From Centrapalus pauciflorus (lineage: Eukaryota; Streptophyta; Magnoliopsida; Asterales; Asteraceae), in the NCBI GenBank assembly GCA_020465985.1, contig JAANYP010002796.1, forward strand, positions 60,001 through 124,000: 64,000 bases of DNA. The letters run 5' to 3'. Below, one piece after another: positions 62,170 to 64,000 of the stretch. Position numbers and translations under genes: made by a program. The notes below the pieces were generated by a model, which saw only the letters and a list, made by a program, of their open reading frames with translations, had not been told where the DNA came from and made no database searches. How positions within the stretch are numbered: the first letter of the stretch is position 1; each line of letters begins with the position of its first letter.

Positions 62170-62500
62170 GCCGTTCTTCGAACTTGCGGCGCTCGAACAT
62201 CAAGGGGGTATTAGGGTTTATTCGAAATTCGAATTTGTCAGAAAATACGCTCCTGTCGAATTTATTTAAGTGTTTGATTCGAATTTGATCACTTCGAATT
62301 TGCTCATATTCGAATTTCACCAAATTCGAACTTGCACTATCTTCGAAACTTTTATATTTTCGAATTTGTTTGATTTCAAACTTAATTTCGAAATTAATTT
62401 CAAACAAATTTAAAATTAATTAAATTCGAACTTCCTCAAGTTCGAAAGTGTTAATTTAAATTAATTTCGAATTAAATTAATTAAGTTTTTAATTCAAACT
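62170..62500 (+). repeat. TTCGAATTTG leader repeats, copia 3b
   Basis: Repeated TTCGAATTTG / TTCGAACTTG words in the untranslated leader before gag. The arrangement is similar to 3a but not identical. Confidence 0.75.
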
Positions 62501-62511
62501 TTTACGAAAGA

Positions 62512-63768
62512 ATGACAAGTTTACAAAGGTTTATTGAAATGGACCATGAGGTCGGAAAGGCAAATTCTCCACCTAAGCTGATGAAATTGGAAGATTATTA
62601 TTGGTGGAAGGATAGGTTCGCCGACTTCGCTCGATTCAATGATATGAGAATGTGGATTTGTATCGACGAGGGATACATTCCACCTACAACAGAAGTTGAG
62701 GGACGTCAACGAGTCTTGTCATATCAAATGATGAAGGATGATGATAAGAAGCTATATGAGGCCGAGAACCGAGCATTCTCGATTATTCGAATGGCATTAC
62801 CTCAGGAGCTCCTGCACACATTTCGAAATCAACGAACAGCAAAAGAGTTGTGGGATGCACTTGAGAAAAGGTGTGAAGGAAATCCAAGGGTTAGGAAAGG
62901 TAGAACGGAAATGCTCAAGCAGCAGTTCGCTATTTTCAAGGCTTTGAAAAACGAAAAGTTGGATGAGACCATTACTAGGTTCTATCACTTGTTGACTGAA
63001 TTAGACAATCACGATGTCGAGTATCGTGAGTTAGAGAAGATTGAGAAAATTCTAGATGCTTTACCAGCCAAATGGGAGATGTATGTAGCGCTGATAAAGC
63101 ATGATGAAGACATATATGAGACTCTAACTCTAGAAGGAGTCATAGGAACGCTGAGGGCCTATGACTTTCAATTGCTGAAGAAGGAACGGGAGTATGACCA
63201 AGTACAGGATCCGGATATGTATTTTGGGAAGTCCAAACCTTCAGTGGCAAGTGAACTAAAGACAGCTACAGCATTCTTTTCGGGTGAAACATCGACTCCA
63301 GTTGAAGTAGATGACTCAGGGAGCCGGGCTTTCTTAGGGTACTCCAGACCGGAAGAAAAGCCAACTCAGTCTGTATCTACGTCTCAAGGATACTCAAGGA
63401 TGCCGATGAGCGCAAAATCAGCAGAAGATCATCTAAATCTTTTGGCTTCATTTGTGGCCGCCTACGGCAATTGCGTTCAAGGGAATATCAACGATCCTGC
63501 TCTATGGGATGAAGACTATGATCAGGTAGATCCTGATGATTTAAAGGAGATGGATCTTCAATGGCAACTGGCCATGGTGACTCAGCGAGTCAAGAGATTC
63601 ATCAAGAGGACGTGCAGAAATCTAAATGTCAGCAACAATAAGATTGGATTCGACAAATCCAAAGTTAAGTGCTACAACTTCCAAGGGTTAGGACATTTAG
63701 CTAGAGAGTGTCAAAGACCTAAAGTTGAGAACTACCAGAATCAATCTCAGGAGATATCAGCCGGGTAG
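62512..63768 (+). CDS. Copia 3b gag (418-aa open frame)
   Basis: An uninterrupted frame from MTSLQRFIEMDHEVGKANSP. Retrotransposon gag packages element RNA into cytoplasmic particles. The capsid region (about residues 20-210) has YYWWKDRFADFARFNDMRMW and LRTFRNQRTAKELWDAL-type blocks typical of Ty1/copia gag. The putative zinc knuckle at residues ~387-400 reads CYNFQGLGHLAREC, so the second Cys ligand is Phe. Compared with 3a, the sequence just before the stop at 63768 lacks two bases; the continuing gag frame (GLLTNVTSDRQLDGTYDW) is found in another frame up to 64000. The protein is therefore probably shortened by a frameshift. Confidence 0.85.
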   Translation: MTSLQRFIEMDHEVGKANSPPKLMKLEDYYWWKDRFADFARFNDMRMWICIDEGYIPPTTEVEGRQRVLSYQMMKDDDKKLYEAENRAFSIIRMALPQELLHTFRNQRTAKELWDALEKRCEGNPRVRKGRTEMLKQQFAIFKALKNEKLDETITRFYHLLTELDNHDVEYRELEKIEKILDALPAKWEMYVALIKHDEDIYETLTLEGVIGTLRAYDFQLLKKEREYDQVQDPDMYFGKSKPSVASELKTATAFFSGETSTPVEVDDSGSRAFLGYSRPEEKPTQSVSTSQGYSRMPMSAKSAEDHLNLLASFVAAYGNCVQGNINDPALWDEDYDQVDPDDLKEMDLQWQLAMVTQRVKRFIKRTCRNLNVSNNKIGFDKSKVKCYNFQGLGHLARECQRPKVENYQNQSQEISAG

Positions 63769-64000
63769 TTTGGGAAATCAGGCAAACATAGCTGGTCTGT
63801 TAACGAATGTCACATCTGACAGACAGCTTGATGGTACATACGATTGGAGTACACATCCAGAGTCTAACGCTAAAGCCTTCATGGCTGAAGTAACAGAGAC
63901 TGGAAGTGTCGGAGCAGATGAAGAAGCAGAGGACAGACATCAGAATGATACTAATCCTGTGCTAGTAGAGAAGTCAGACAGTCAGACAATTCTAGAGTTT
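63769..64000 (+). pseudogene. Copia 3b gag continuation in a shifted frame
   Basis: After a frame change near 63750 the gag C-terminal part resumes (NIAGLLTNVTSDRQLDGT...AKAFMAEVTE) and is still open at the window edge. Confidence 0.7.

Larger units (their letters stand above)
61381..64000 (+). mobile_element. Copia element 3b (Sirevirus-like), runs off window
   Basis: LTR 61381-61938, primer site 61941-61953, repeat-rich leader, and gag from 62512. The right part lies beyond the window. It is the same family as 3a and in the same orientation. Confidence 0.88.

Overview
The window reads as a typical AT-rich, repeat-filled stretch of a eudicot nuclear genome. Three things point that way: a spliced class-B GATA transcription factor gene, FAR1/Ulp1 transposon remnants, and several plant LTR retrotransposons. 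The style of the retroelements, especially a Sirevirus-type copia element with a long envelope-like ORF, resembles elements I associate with Asteraceae. That placement is an inference and was not checked by any search.

Layout. 1-1450 is a higher-order tandem array built on the palindrome CTACGTAG. 1780-2948 holds transposon-like elements set between (TA)n tracts. 3269-5670 (minus) is the only apparently intact host gene, a two-exon GATA factor of 355 aa. 6420-7517 (minus) is a broken Myb/SANT (glutathione S-transferase T3-like) gene. 7660-13440 looks like the remains of an autonomous Mutator-like element: a (TA)n tract, a terminus related to the small elements at 1780-2848, a FAR1-type transposase pseudogene on plus, and a convergent Ulp1/C48 protease pseudogene on minus. 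13663-22829 is a decayed plus-strand Sirevirus-like copia element, truncated inside its envelope-like ORF.

22830-45043 is a nest of insertions. An old remnant holds an old probable solo LTR, which holds a chromovirus (gypsy, Tekay-like, minus, 23310-42500), whose 3' LTR was split by a young 10.75-kb Sirevirus (minus, 23518-34271). TG..CA ends and target-site duplications can be read for the two inner layers. 45044-46076 is an inverted LTR fragment fused to a truncated second chromovirus (minus, to 52576). 52577-55820 is AT-rich DNA with a small CACTA-like element and diverged tandem repeats. 55821-57667 is a solo LTR of the first chromovirus family. 58173-64000 carries two head-to-tail copies of another Sirevirus-like copia element; the second runs off the window.

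The most interesting signals are regulatory or architectural. (i) Both chromoviruses carry a strong splice donor in the LTR and an acceptor 3-6 nt before the gag ATG, predicting a ~1-kb leader intron that removes the primer-binding site. (ii) The envelope-like ORFs of two Sireviruses sit behind long promoter/5'UTR-like leaders, one with a strong hairpin. (iii) A family of (TA)n-embedded elements shares a GGGTTCAATGGATAACC-like terminus that also flanks the FAR1/Ulp1 remnant. (iv) Different retroelements independently carry arrays of TCGA-core palindromic words in leaders and LTRs.
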